Source of the DNA: Rheinheimera riviphila
GTDB lineage: Bacteria; Pseudomonadota; Gammaproteobacteria; Enterobacterales; Alteromonadaceae
NCBI RefSeq assembly: GCF_004005945.1
Contig: NZ_SACS01000011.1
Coordinates: forward strand, 97,980-161,979
Reading direction: 5' to 3'
DNA length: 64,000 nucleotides
Positions 1 through 8,079 of this stretch are shown piece by piece (positions within the stretch are counted from its first letter, which is position 1; every line of letters starts with the position of its first letter). The notes beneath the pieces are model-generated. The model had not been told where the DNA came from and did no database searches. It worked only from the letters and a program-made list of their open reading frames with translations. The position numbers and the translations under genes are program-made.

Positions 1-215
1 AGTAATTGCCGGTAGCTGATGATGGAGGCGTCAAACTGTAACTGTACTACTTCGGCATGTCCGGTCTGGCCGGTGCAAATATCGCGATAGCTCGGGTTGG
101 TGGTGTGACCGCCCATATAACCACTGGTGGCGCTGAGCACGCCTGTTAATTGGTTAAAGGCCGCTTCGATACACCAGAAACAGCCGCCGGCGAAAGTGGC
201 AACTTGTGTGTTCAT
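1..215 (-). CDS. msrA: Peptide-methionine (S)-S-oxide reductase MsrA, 3' end cut by window edge
   Basis: Repairs oxidised methionine (the S-sulfoxide) in proteins using thioredoxin. Only the N-terminal 71 or so residues are inside the window. They begin MNTQVATFAGGCFWCIEAAF, which contains the family's catalytic GCFWC motif (active-site Cys about residue 12) and then the typical GYMGGHTTNPSY segment. The start is fixed by a GGAG box 6-9 bases upstream. It is read divergently from the flavoprotein gene to its right, with about 180 bases between the two starts. The identification is firm because the active-site motif is family-specific; the rest of the gene lies off the left edge. Confidence 0.93.
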   Translation of the reverse strand, partial: MNTQVATFAGGCFWCIEAAFNQLTGVLSATSGYMGGHTTNPSYRDICTGQTGHAEVVQLQFDASIISYRQL

Positions 216-396
216 TGAATTCTCCGGTTATTTTTGCATTTGATCTGTCGACATGGGGGCAACGTAGTCTAAACCAATAGCAGGATCAAATTTAGTGTGG
301 TTGGTGTCGGCCGATCTATTTTCCGTTCCACAATTGCAGTCTCACATTTTAGTCGCACAAACAACAGCGGCCGCGGTCAACATAACAGGAGTTCAG

Positions 397-1440
397 GTGA
401 ATATTGCCATTATTGGAGCAGGCGTCAGTGCCGCTGCTGCGGTTGGGGTGCTGAAACAGCACGGCTGTCAGATCAGTGTGTTTGAGAAATCGCGCGGACC
501 GGGCGGGCGGATGAGCAGCAAAAGAGCGCTGGCCGGTAGCCTGGATTTAGGCGCGCAGTATTTTACTGCCCGCGATGCCGGTTTTATCGCCCAGGTTGAA
601 CAGTGGCGCAGTCAGGGACTGGTACAAATCTGGTCGATGCAACCTTGGGTGTCTGAACACGGTGTATTGTCGCGCTCTGACGATCAACAAATCCGTTATG
701 TCGGTACCAGCACCATGCATCAAATGCTGATCCCCGCCTTTAGTGGTGTTGACATCCATTACCAGTCTAAAATCAATGAGTTAAGTTTTATCACCAGCAA
801 CGTCAGCAGTCATTCACAGGGGCAGTGGCAATTATGTTCCGAGCAAGGCGAATGTTACGGTGGTTTTGATGCAGTGCTGCTGACTTGCCCGCCGGAGCAA
901 AGCTACCAGCTACTTATTGGAGCGCCGGTTTGCGCACAAATTCCGCGGCAAAGTTTGGTGCCTTGTTGGGCGGTGTTACTGGAGCTTGCAGCACCTACCC
1001 ATGTCAGCATGGATGCGATTTTTGTCAAAGACGGCGCTGCGAGCTGGGTGGCGCGTCAATCCTCCAAACCCGGTCGGCAAAGTGCCCGTTTGCGTGATGT
1101 GTCAGAAGCGCCGGAGCAGTGGCTGTTGCATTTCACCGCTGATTTCAGTGCCGCCGAGCTCGAAGCCAGTGCTGAACGGATCACCGAACTTGCCGCAGCC
1201 GAGCTGGTCCGGGTGTTAGAGCGCACCGTCGAGGTGGCTGCTGCTTTATGTCATCGTTGGTTATACGCCAGCTACAATCCGGCCATCGCGCCTTGTGGTG
1301 TGCTTTATGATGCGAAAATGCAACTGGCATTAGCGGGCGACTGGACCTTAGGCGGCAGAGTCGAAAACGCCTGGTTATCCGGAGTGACGGCTGCTGAGCA
1401 ATTGCTCAGCGCCCGGCATAAAAGCGGGCAGCAACGTTGA
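397..1440 (+). CDS. Renalase-like FAD/NAD(P)-dependent amine oxidase family protein
   Basis: A 347-residue flavoprotein. The N-terminus carries a Rossmann dinucleotide-binding fold (IAIIGAGVSAAAA, then the ExxRGPGGRMSS segment that binds FAD in the renalase/amine-oxidase family). The C-terminus ends with the GDWTLGGRVENAWLSG motif that closes the FAD site. The substrate is unknown; bacterial relatives are annotated only as NAD/FAD-dependent oxidoreductase. The reading frame is open to an ATG at 295, but I prefer the GTG at 397: it has an AGGAG box five bases upstream and gives the glycine-rich motif its usual place at the very N-terminus. The stop codon overlaps the start of the SDR gene, so the two are probably co-translated. 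Confidence 0.85.
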   Translation: MNIAIIGAGVSAAAAVGVLKQHGCQISVFEKSRGPGGRMSSKRALAGSLDLGAQYFTARDAGFIAQVEQWRSQGLVQIWSMQPWVSEHGVLSRSDDQQIRYVGTSTMHQMLIPAFSGVDIHYQSKINELSFITSNVSSHSQGQWQLCSEQGECYGGFDAVLLTCPPEQSYQLLIGAPVCAQIPRQSLVPCWAVLLELAAPTHVSMDAIFVKDGAASWVARQSSKPGRQSARLRDVSEAPEQWLLHFTADFSAAELEASAERITELAAAELVRVLERTVEVAAALCHRWLYASYNPAIAPCGVLYDAKMQLALAGDWTLGGRVENAWLSGVTAAEQLLSARHKSGQQR

Positions 1441-2156
1441 GCCGTTGTTTATTGGTGTTGGGAGCGGGCAGTGGCATTGGTCAGGCATTGCTGCAATTGG
1501 CGGTTGAGCAAGGCTGGCAGGCAGTTGGCGTCAGCCGTCAGGCGCGACCGGCAACCCTAGCCGCTGACATTGTCTGGCAGCAGCTGCAGTATCAACAGGA
1601 TGATCTGCAATCGCTGGAGCAAGCCCTTGCTGGAATTTGCCAACAGTACCAGCCACAACTGCTATTTATTTGCCATGGCTTACTGCAACTCGCTGCTGTC
1701 AAAGCAGAAAAAACTATCCGGCAACTGGATGTGGCTGCCGCGGGCCAAAGCTGGTGGGTCAATTATCTGGTGCCGCTGCTGCACCTCAAAGCCATGTGGC
1801 CGTATTTACTACAGCAACCCTGCAAAGTTCTGGTGTTAAGTGCGAAAGTCGGCAGCATTACCGACAATCAACTGGGCGGTTGGTATAGCTATCGTGCAGC
1901 CAAAGCGGCGCTGAATATGGCGGTGAAAACGGCGGCCATTGAGCTGCAACGCCAACAAAAAAACACATTGTTAGTCACGGTTCATCCCGGTACCACCGAC
2001 ACTGCGCTGGCGGCGCCATTTACCAAAAATCTGGCTGCTGGCCAACTGCAAACCCCGGCAGCGACAGCATTACGGTTGTGGCAAGTCGCTGAAAATTTGA
2101 CAGCTAAAGATCATGGGGCACTGCTCAATTGGGATGGTCGTAGGCTGCCTTACTAG
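1437..2156 (+). CDS. Short-chain dehydrogenase/reductase (SDR) family protein
   Basis: A 239-residue classical SDR. The cofactor motif GAGSGIG is at residues 9-15, the catalytic Asn region WWVNYLV at about 107, a serine in VLSAKVGSIT at about 135-140, and the YxxxK pair at Tyr152/Lys156 (YRAAK). It resembles the C-factor/CsgA-like and YciK-like SDRs that lack a known substrate. The start is a TTG whose bases overlap the TGA stop of the flavoprotein (TTGA), implying translational coupling with it. A shared redox pathway for the two genes is plausible, but nothing in the sequence names it. Confidence 0.85.
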   Translation: MSRCLLVLGAGSGIGQALLQLAVEQGWQAVGVSRQARPATLAADIVWQQLQYQQDDLQSLEQALAGICQQYQPQLLFICHGLLQLAAVKAEKTIRQLDVAAAGQSWWVNYLVPLLHLKAMWPYLLQQPCKVLVLSAKVGSITDNQLGGWYSYRAAKAALNMAVKTAAIELQRQQKNTLLVTVHPGTTDTALAAPFTKNLAAGQLQTPAATALRLWQVAENLTAKDHGALLNWDGRRLPY

Positions 2157-2273
2157 CTGGTTATTACGGCAGTTTCTTGAATCGTCAGCAATGCCAATCT
2201 CTTGTGTTTAACCCTTGATGCTGAAGTGTGTAGCAGGCTAAGCTGAGCGCTTCATTCAGACAAGGAGTTCAAT

Positions 2274-2651
2274 ATGGGATTATTCAGTGGTTTATTAGGG
2301 AATGCTGGTGAAGTCGATGTGGCTGAAGTTGAGCAAGAGTTAGCCAGTATTATGGCCGATGGCGAAAAACCAGAGCAGGTGTTTAAGCTGATCCGCGATA
2401 TGATTGTGTTTACCAATCGGCGATTGATTTTGATTGATAAACAAGGCTTAACCGGTTCGAAAAAGGAATATATGTCTATTCCTTACCGGTCGATTGTGCG
2501 ATTTGCGGCCGAAACTAAAGGCCATTTTGATTTGGATTCCGATTTAAAAATCTGGTTGAGCGGCTCCGAGCAGCCGATCAGCAAAACCTTTAGTAAAGAC
2601 GGCAATATTATGTCAGTGCAAAAAGCACTGGCGACTTATGTTTGCCGTTAA
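2274..2651 (+). CDS. Bacterial PH-domain protein (bPH_1/YvbH-like)
   Basis: A 125-residue soluble protein that is almost entirely one bacterial pleckstrin-homology domain. The segment MIVFTNRRLILIDKQGLTGSKKEYMSIPY followed by SIVRFAAE is the typical bPH_1 signature (NRRLI, then SIPY). There is no signal peptide or membrane segment. Such proteins are often single-gene units of unknown role, possibly membrane- or envelope-stress-related. The start is preceded by AAGGAG, eight bases away. It faces the DUF5610 gene, with a GC-rich hairpin between them. Confidence 0.8.
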   Translation: MGLFSGLLGNAGEVDVAEVEQELASIMADGEKPEQVFKLIRDMIVFTNRRLILIDKQGLTGSKKEYMSIPYRSIVRFAAETKGHFDLDSDLKIWLSGSEQPISKTFSKDGNIMSVQKALATYVCR

Positions 2652-2673
2652 TTGTCGCCAGTATAGGTACGCC

Positions 2674-2702
2674 GACCCGCTGCAACATCAGCGCTGCGGG
2701 TC
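2674..2702. terminator. GC-rich hairpin between convergent genes
   Basis: GACCCGC and GCGGGTC form a 7-bp perfect stem around an internally self-complementary loop, centred between two convergent genes. There is no U-tract on either side, so it is a weak or factor-assisted terminator at best. Confidence 0.4.
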
Positions 2703-2716
2703 ATGTATCAGCTGGC

Positions 2717-3331
2717 TTAGCTCGCAACTGCCGGCGCAGCAGCGGCTTTATCCGCTAACGTCTTTTCGCGGAAACTTTGCAAACCTTGCTGGATAAGCTC
2801 ATAAGTTTCATCAATGTCAGAAGCCACTTTACCTTCAAGCTGCTGTAATCCTTTTAGAATATCTTTAGCATCTGCAAAACCCTGATCAATACCACCGCCA
2901 ATTTTCGCCATAAAATCGTCCATCGCCGCTTCTTCGGATAGATCCTGATTGCGTTCGCGATAGTTTGCGTAAAAGTTGGTGGCAAATCCCACGATGCGAT
3001 CGGCAGTGGCTTGTGGTGACGTGTCCTGAGCCTGGCTATAAGGATTGCTGGCGGTGGGTTTTTCCGGCGCGCTAACGCTGTCATCGTCGGCTAAGCGTTT
3101 TTCAATGGAAGCGGTGATGGTTTTATACAACAGGCTCATCGATTTGTTGTCAGATTTTAAGCTGATTTCAAGTTGATTTTGCAGGATGGTCTGGTTTAGT
3201 TCCTGCCGGTTGGCCTGGGATAATTCAGAGGCGGATGGTTTGTCTTTGGCTGCTTCGGTGCTGGCGCTGCTGTTTTTGTCGGTGTTCGAGGTACTGGTTG
3301 TGTTGGTATTGGCTGCTGGTTGAATGTTCAT
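2717..3331 (-). CDS. DUF5610 domain protein
   Basis: A 204-residue protein of unknown function. The first ~50 residues are a low-complexity Ser/Thr/Asn/Ala-rich tail, followed by a helical domain (SIEKRLADDD, then ADRIVGFATNFYANYRER, then a conserved DDFMAKIGGGIDQGFADAKDIL stretch) that matches my recollection of the DUF5610 family. There is no signal peptide or transmembrane segment. The frame stays open ten codons upstream, but the ATG chosen here begins a natural MNIQPA N-terminus after a GGCGGA box. It follows btuF on the same strand after about 40 bases, though its content gives no link to B12. Confidence 0.65.
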   Translation of the reverse strand: MNIQPAANTNTTSTSNTDKNSSASTEAAKDKPSASELSQANRQELNQTILQNQLEISLKSDNKSMSLLYKTITASIEKRLADDDSVSAPEKPTASNPYSQAQDTSPQATADRIVGFATNFYANYRERNQDLSEEAAMDDFMAKIGGGIDQGFADAKDILKGLQQLEGKVASDIDETYELIQQGLQSFREKTLADKAAAAPAVAS

Positions 3332-3373
3332 TTTGGTTCCGCCTGTCGCTGGATTATGCACACAATAGCCTGC

Positions 3374-4312
3374 TTATCGGCCGGATGCTGCCGGAACTTG
3401 AGCATAAAATTGCCGGCTTTTTGCAATTTCGCGGCAAAGAGTTGCCACTCCATCCAACGTACGTAAGGTTGCGCGGTGCAATAAGTCGCTATCCGGTTGA
3501 ATTATTTGCTTATATTTAGTCGCTTGTAATTCCGGCCAGCGTTGCCACGACACCAAAGTTCTTGGCTCATTTTCAGAAATAGGTTGAATAATTAATGCCG
3601 GATTGGCGGCAATGACCTGTTCCAAACCAACTTGTGGATAAGCGGCACTGGCTTTTTCAAAAATATTGGTCGCGCCGCAGACATTTAAATGCTGCTGCGG
3701 CCAGGCATCACGGCTAATGGTCGACAATGGATTGTCCCATAATTCGTAAAAGACACGGACTGGTGCTTGCGTCTGATATTGACTCTTTAAGACGTTTAGC
3801 TGCTGTAAAAAGGCCGCTGACAGTTGTTGTGCTTTGGCGGGTTGTTGCACCAAATCGCCAAGTTGCTGTAACTGGTTGGCAATGTCTTCCAGTTTGCTGG
3901 TCTGAAAATGCAGAACTTTCAGCCCCAACTGCTGCATTTTTTTAATATCGGCGGCCGGTGTGCCGGTGTCCCATACCAACACCAAGTCAGGTTGCAGCGC
4001 GACGACTTTTTCCAGCTGAATAGCGGCGTAATTGCCAACACGCGGAATGCTGCGGGCTGCTGCCGGATAATCAGCATGATCGGTGGTGGCAATGATTTGC
4101 GCGCCACCGCCAAGGCTGAAAATGAGTTCCACCAGATTCGGCGCCAATACCACCAGTCGTTTCGGCGCTGCTGTTTCAGCTGCGGCAGGCGTTACCGGCT
4201 CAGCAGCCAGTGGTTCTGCGGTCAGCAAACCGGCAACCAACAATATTGCTATCGCCATTGTTATTGTTTTGCCAGATCTCCTGGCATCGTTCGCCGTAAT
4301 AGTATCTTTCAC
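3374..4312 (-). CDS. btuF: Cobalamin ABC transporter, periplasmic binding protein BtuF
   Basis: Binds vitamin B12 in the periplasm and delivers it to the BtuCD importer. The protein is 312 residues with an N-terminal signal segment (AIAILLVAGLLTAEPLAAEP). The fold is a class III helical-backbone binding protein: RLVVLAPNLVELIFSLGGGAQIIATTDHADYP is the characteristic N-lobe start, and ALQPDLVLVWDTGTP follows. The start is a GTG that overlaps the TGA of cobO (GTGA), placing it last in the btuD-btuC-cobO-btuF operon. Siderophore-binding proteins share the fold, but neighbouring cobO supports cobalamin as the cargo. Confidence 0.88.
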   Translation of the reverse strand: MKDTITANDARRSGKTITMAIAILLVAGLLTAEPLAAEPVTPAAAETAAPKRLVVLAPNLVELIFSLGGGAQIIATTDHADYPAAARSIPRVGNYAAIQLEKVVALQPDLVLVWDTGTPAADIKKMQQLGLKVLHFQTSKLEDIANQLQQLGDLVQQPAKAQQLSAAFLQQLNVLKSQYQTQAPVRVFYELWDNPLSTISRDAWPQQHLNVCGATNIFEKASAAYPQVGLEQVIAANPALIIQPISENEPRTLVSWQRWPELQATKYKQIIQPDSDLLHRATLRTLDGVATLCREIAKSRQFYAQVPAASGR

Positions 4313-4947
4313 CAGTCAACTCCCTGTTGTACCCGTATGCCCGCATCAAAAGCGTGTTTGATGGATTGAACTTCGCTAACGGTGTCGGCGATGTCAATCA
4401 AGGCGCGATGACAAGCGCGGCCGGTAATCACCACATGTTGCATTGCCGGCCTGTTTATAAGCGCCGCTAACACCCGGTCCAGCGCAATATAGTCGTAGGT
4501 GATCATATAGGTGAGTTCATCGAGCAACACCAGGCTCACGGCCGGGTCTTGCAGATAAAGCTCGGCTTGTTGCCAAACCGCTTCTGCCGCGGCTTGGTCA
4601 ACTTCGCGGTTTTGGGTTTCCCAGGTAAAACCGGTCGCCATCACCGCAAAAGGTACACCATGGCTTTGCAATAAATTACGCTCGCCGCATTCCCAGCTGC
4701 CTTTAATAAATTGTGCCACGGCGGCCGTTTTGCCATGACCAACGCTGCGCGCCACCATGCCAAAACCGGCGGTGGATTTGCCTTTGCCGTTGCCCGTGAT
4801 CACCAGTAACAAACCTTTATCCTGCGTTGCAGCTGCAATACGTTGGTCGACTTGTTCTTTTAGTTTCTGCTGGCGCTGTTGATGCCGGCTGGCGGTCGTG
4901 TTGGCGGTCGTTTTGACGGGTAGAGTGTCTGATTTGTGATCGGTCAT
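4309..4947 (-). CDS. cobO: Cob(I)yrinic acid a,c-diamide adenosyltransferase CobO/BtuR
   Basis: Transfers the 5'-deoxyadenosyl group of ATP to the cobalt of corrinoids, converting imported cobalamin to adenosylcobalamin. At 212 residues it is normal length. The modified P-loop GNGKGKST lies at residues 52-59 and is followed by the family's FIKGSWECGERNLL and LVLLDELTYMITYDYI segments. There is a basic N-terminal tail rich in Gln and Arg. It lies between btuC and btuF, overlapping the latter by four bases, so uptake and activation of B12 are expressed together. Confidence 0.93.
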   Translation of the reverse strand: MTDHKSDTLPVKTTANTTASRHQQRQQKLKEQVDQRIAAATQDKGLLLVITGNGKGKSTAGFGMVARSVGHGKTAAVAQFIKGSWECGERNLLQSHGVPFAVMATGFTWETQNREVDQAAAEAVWQQAELYLQDPAVSLVLLDELTYMITYDYIALDRVLAALINRPAMQHVVITGRACHRALIDIADTVSEVQSIKHAFDAGIRVQQGVDW

Positions 4948-4970
4948 AAAAAACCTTTTTGAATTGTAAA

Positions 4971-5969
4971 TTACAGCGGACGCTGGCCTTTTCGGCTTAA
5001 CAATAATAAAAAAAACAAACTGCCTAGCCCTGCGGTGATCACGCCAAGCGGCAATTCCTGCTCAGGTAACAAAGTACGGGCGCCAGCATCGACCCAGATC
5101 AAAAACATACTGCCGCACAGCATACTGCCGCACAGCAGCACCAACGTCTGGCCGCCAAATAACAGGCGCACCAGATGCGGGATCATCAATCCGACAAAAC
5201 CAATGCCGCCACAATAAGCGACGATACAGGCGGTGAGGGCGGCAGTCAGCAACAGGAACAACAAGCGTATCGGCAGCACCGCCACACCCAGACTCTGCGC
5301 AGTTTGATCCGACCATTGCAGGGCGTCCAGCTGGCGCCGATATAAACAACCCAAGGCAAAACACACCAACAGACAAGGAGTGATGACCGCAAGCGCCTGG
5401 TAATCAGCGCGTGCCAGACTCCCCATCAGCCAGAAAATTACCCGATTAGCGGCAAAGGCTTCACTTTGGTACAACAACAATGAGGTGACGGCACTTAATA
5501 AAAAACTAACGGCCACGCCGGCAAGGATCACCGTATCCAGTCGCTGCCAGCCGCCTAAAGCGGCGAAGCCAAGCACCAGTACCATCGCCAGCAATGCACC
5601 AAAAAAAGCCGCCAGCGGCAACGCGACGGCGTATTGTGGCAGCAACAAAGTCGCTAAAGTTGCACCAAGGCCTGCGCCGGAAATAATGCCAAACAAATAA
5701 GGGTCAGCCAGCATGTTGCGACTTAAATTCTGCAATAAAGCTCCGGACAACGCCAAACCCGCGCCAGCCACCAAACCGAGCAATAGCCGCGGTAAACGCA
5801 GTTCCAGCAAAATTTGTTGCTGGGCAGAAGCATCACATTGATCAAATAAACAAGGCCATAACAGCTGCCAGTCCAGTGCAACTGCGCCGGTATTCAGGCA
5901 CCACAGGCAGCTGAGTAGCAATAGGATGATCAGCAATAGCCAGCGAAAGGGGCGTAGCAACTTCATCAT
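4971..5969 (-). CDS. btuC: Cobalamin ABC transporter permease BtuC (FecCD family)
   Basis: Inner-membrane permease of the B12 importer. It has 332 residues and about ten hydrophobic helices. FecCD-family hallmarks are present: LELRLPRLLLGLVAGAGLALSGALLQ near residue 55 and GGIGFVGLMIPHLVRLL near residue 255, the coupling-helix region that contacts the ATPase. The N-terminus is a Leu-rich membrane helix. It starts six bases after the btuD stop, so the two transporter subunits are co-translated. Confidence 0.92.
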   Translation of the reverse strand: MMKLLRPFRWLLLIILLLLSCLWCLNTGAVALDWQLLWPCLFDQCDASAQQQILLELRLPRLLLGLVAGAGLALSGALLQNLSRNMLADPYLFGIISGAGLGATLATLLLPQYAVALPLAAFFGALLAMVLVLGFAALGGWQRLDTVILAGVAVSFLLSAVTSLLLYQSEAFAANRVIFWLMGSLARADYQALAVITPCLLVCFALGCLYRRQLDALQWSDQTAQSLGVAVLPIRLLFLLLTAALTACIVAYCGGIGFVGLMIPHLVRLLFGGQTLVLLCGSMLCGSMFLIWVDAGARTLLPEQELPLGVITAGLGSLFFLLLLSRKGQRPL

Positions 5970-5975
5970 AAAAAC

Positions 5976-6800
5976 TTAATCATTGCAGGCTCCCGGCGCG
6001 AATGTCACCCTGGGTTTACCATCAAATGGGTTGCTATCAACCAGGCAGCGTCGGCCGAATACTTCGCTGATAAGCTTGGGTTGTAACACCTGCTCCGGAC
6101 TGCCCACAGCCACTACTTTGCCTTGTTGCAGTAACAGCAGCTGATTGCAGTAACTCGCGGCAAGATTCAGATCGTGAAAACTGGCAATCAGCGTCAATTC
6201 AGTGCTGACAATGCTTTGCAGCAATTGATGCTGGTATTGCACGTCGAGATGGTTAGTGGGTTCGTCCAGTAGCAGCAGCTTGGCGCCTTGCAGTAAAACC
6301 CGGGCAAACTGCGCGCGTTGCAGTTCGCCACCCGATAAACTGCTGACGCTGGCTGTTGCTTTGTCGGTCAGCCCAACCTGCGTCAACACTTGAGAAATTC
6401 GAATTTGGTCGTGCTGATCGGTGCGTTGCCATAATTGTTTGTGTGGCAATAAACCAAGCTCAACCAGTTCAAACACCGTGCTGGCGGTGGCTTGTTCGGT
6501 GTCTTGTGCCAATAAGGCCAGGCTGCGGGCTTTTTCTGCCAGAGAATAGTGCGACAGTAGCTGGCCACACAACAAAATTTCACCGCTGGCCGGGCGTAAC
6601 AAACCCGCCAGTAATTTGAGTAACGTTGATTTGCCGGCGCCATTCGGGCCAATAATGCCGAGCCGATCCTGGGCATGCAGCGTCAAATCAACCTGCTGTA
6701 ATCCGGCATGCGGGTGCCAGCGAAAACTCAGGTTGTGGCAGGATAACAGTGGTTGGATGGACACCTGGAAATTCAGCCCCGACAAATGAAATAAATTCAA
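5976..6800 (-). CDS. btuD: Cobalamin ABC transporter ATP-binding protein BtuD
   Basis: ATPase that powers BtuC. Walker A GPNGAGKST is at residues 51-59, the signature SGGELQRAQFARVL at about 155, Walker B LLLLDEPTNH soon after, and the switch His lies in ASFHDLNLA. It has 274 residues, slightly long for the family. The first ~12 residues may not be translated, because a GTG at codon 13 (about 6764) gives a more usual N-terminus and neither start has a good ribosome binding site. This is the first gene of the operon. No cobalamin riboswitch could be recognised in the 94 bases ahead of it. Confidence 0.9.
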   Translation of the reverse strand: MNLFHLSGLNFQVSIQPLLSCHNLSFRWHPHAGLQQVDLTLHAQDRLGIIGPNGAGKSTLLKLLAGLLRPASGEILLCGQLLSHYSLAEKARSLALLAQDTEQATASTVFELVELGLLPHKQLWQRTDQHDQIRISQVLTQVGLTDKATASVSSLSGGELQRAQFARVLLQGAKLLLLDEPTNHLDVQYQHQLLQSIVSTELTLIASFHDLNLAASYCNQLLLLQQGKVVAVGSPEQVLQPKLISEVFGRRCLVDSNPFDGKPRVTFAPGACND

Positions 6801-6894
6801 AGCGTTGCAGCAGACTTTAGCATCTTTGGTGCAACAACGCCGGAAGGCTGGCAGTCTAACAAATAATAGCAGCGGGCGGCACTAGTTCTGGCAG

Positions 6895-7935
6895 TTAAAA
6901 CTGCGGCGAGTGCCGGATCTGCTTTAACAACGGGCGAACAGCATAATGCAGCCGATAGATACGCCAGATCAGTAGTAGGAAAATCAATAACAACCATTGC
7001 AGTTGTACCAGCAGTTGCTGAAACACCTGTTCCAGTTGTTGATCCATCTGATGCGCCTGTTGCAGCAACTGCTGACACAACTCAAAGCGCAATTGATAAA
7101 TTTTGTCCATTCTGGTGCTTGCCAGGGTAAACCACAATGTAGCATCGCCATCAAAGTCTTGCGCCAGCGCTTGCTCGCGCAGTTCAATAAAAGATCCATT
7201 CTCAAACTGCGATTGCACCTGCCGCCATTGTTGTTGCAGCACAGGCGAACTCAGCGCGGCAAACTGCTGCAAATAATCCATTTGCTCGTTCACCAGAATG
7301 ACATAACTCTGGTAGCGGCTAGCAGACATTTGTTGTTCGGCGAAAGCAACATGCAAGGTGGCACGCTCTTGTCCGGCTCGTTCCAGCGCTTCGGTCAGGG
7401 CTACGATCGCCGCGAGTGGCGTGGTTAATCCGGTCAGCTCATTTTTTTGCTGTAAATAGTCCGCGAGATCAAGCAGTGGTCTTAATAGCTCGGAATAACC
7501 CCGTTTGACTTCGCTATTGTTGAGCTGCTGATCAGAAATTTGCTGACGCAGCAACAGCAGCTGTGTTTTTTTTGGCAAGGTCGTCAGATAATCCTGGGCG
7601 GTTTCGCTGATGGTCTGATGGTCAGCCAGAATTAATTCCAAATCGCGCCAGGCGGCATCGGTCTGTAATTGTTGTAATTCTATCGGCGGGCGGCTAGGCA
7701 ATTGTTGGGTGGAGAAGCCGGCTAACATCCCGCGTTCGGTTTGCAGTTGTTGCGTCAGTTGCTGCACCGGCAGCAGCAATGGCAGTGCGTGCAGCGTGGT
7801 TTGCAGTTTGTGCCGTTGTTGTTGATTGTTTAAAACCCAGTTCAGGGTTAACGCCAGATAAATGGCTGCGATGATTAAAAGTAACCAGAAAATCCATCTT
7901 TGGCTGCTGCGCTGTGCATCAATCATCTGTGTCAT
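6895..7935 (-). CDS. NIT-domain membrane protein lacking an output domain
   Basis: A 346-residue inner-membrane protein with a topology like a chemoreceptor or sensor kinase input module: one membrane helix at about residues 13-33, a large periplasmic helical region, and a second helix at about 308-326. The segment QTERGMLAGFS at 65-75 is the signature of the NIT domain (nitrate/nitrite-sensing, PF08376-like). The chain stops only about 20 residues after the second helix, so there is no HAMP, kinase, cyclase or methyl-accepting domain. It is very Gln- and Leu-rich. The ligand is not established, and signalling would need a partner protein. It lies upstream of btuD on the same strand, but a functional link is unproven. 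Confidence 0.7.
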   Translation of the reverse strand: MTQMIDAQRSSQRWIFWLLLIIAAIYLALTLNWVLNNQQQRHKLQTTLHALPLLLPVQQLTQQLQTERGMLAGFSTQQLPSRPPIELQQLQTDAAWRDLELILADHQTISETAQDYLTTLPKKTQLLLLRQQISDQQLNNSEVKRGYSELLRPLLDLADYLQQKNELTGLTTPLAAIVALTEALERAGQERATLHVAFAEQQMSASRYQSYVILVNEQMDYLQQFAALSSPVLQQQWRQVQSQFENGSFIELREQALAQDFDGDATLWFTLASTRMDKIYQLRFELCQQLLQQAHQMDQQLEQVFQQLLVQLQWLLLIFLLLIWRIYRLHYAVRPLLKQIRHSPQF

Positions 7936-8042
7936 TCCTTGTCACATATACCCGAATAAAAGCTTAGGCTGTTTCTGAAACAATGCCAAGCTTAGCGCTG
8001 ACAAATTTCAAACAGCCAAATTTACCTCTGACCATTCGAACA

Positions 8043-8072
8043 AGGCCTGGCAGCGGGTAGCCAGCAGGCCTA
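8043..8072. repeat. Imperfect hairpin downstream of the RND gene
   Basis: AGGCCTGGC and GCCAGCAGGCCT pair with a three-base bulge just past the stop of the RND transporter gene. There is no U-tract, so terminator function is uncertain. Confidence 0.3.
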
Positions 8073-8079
8073 CCGTTCT

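Noticed and set aside
6801..6894. Possible cobalamin riboswitch before btuD
   Set aside because: The 94-base gap is shorter than an adenosylcobalamin riboswitch and no convincing B12 box was seen.
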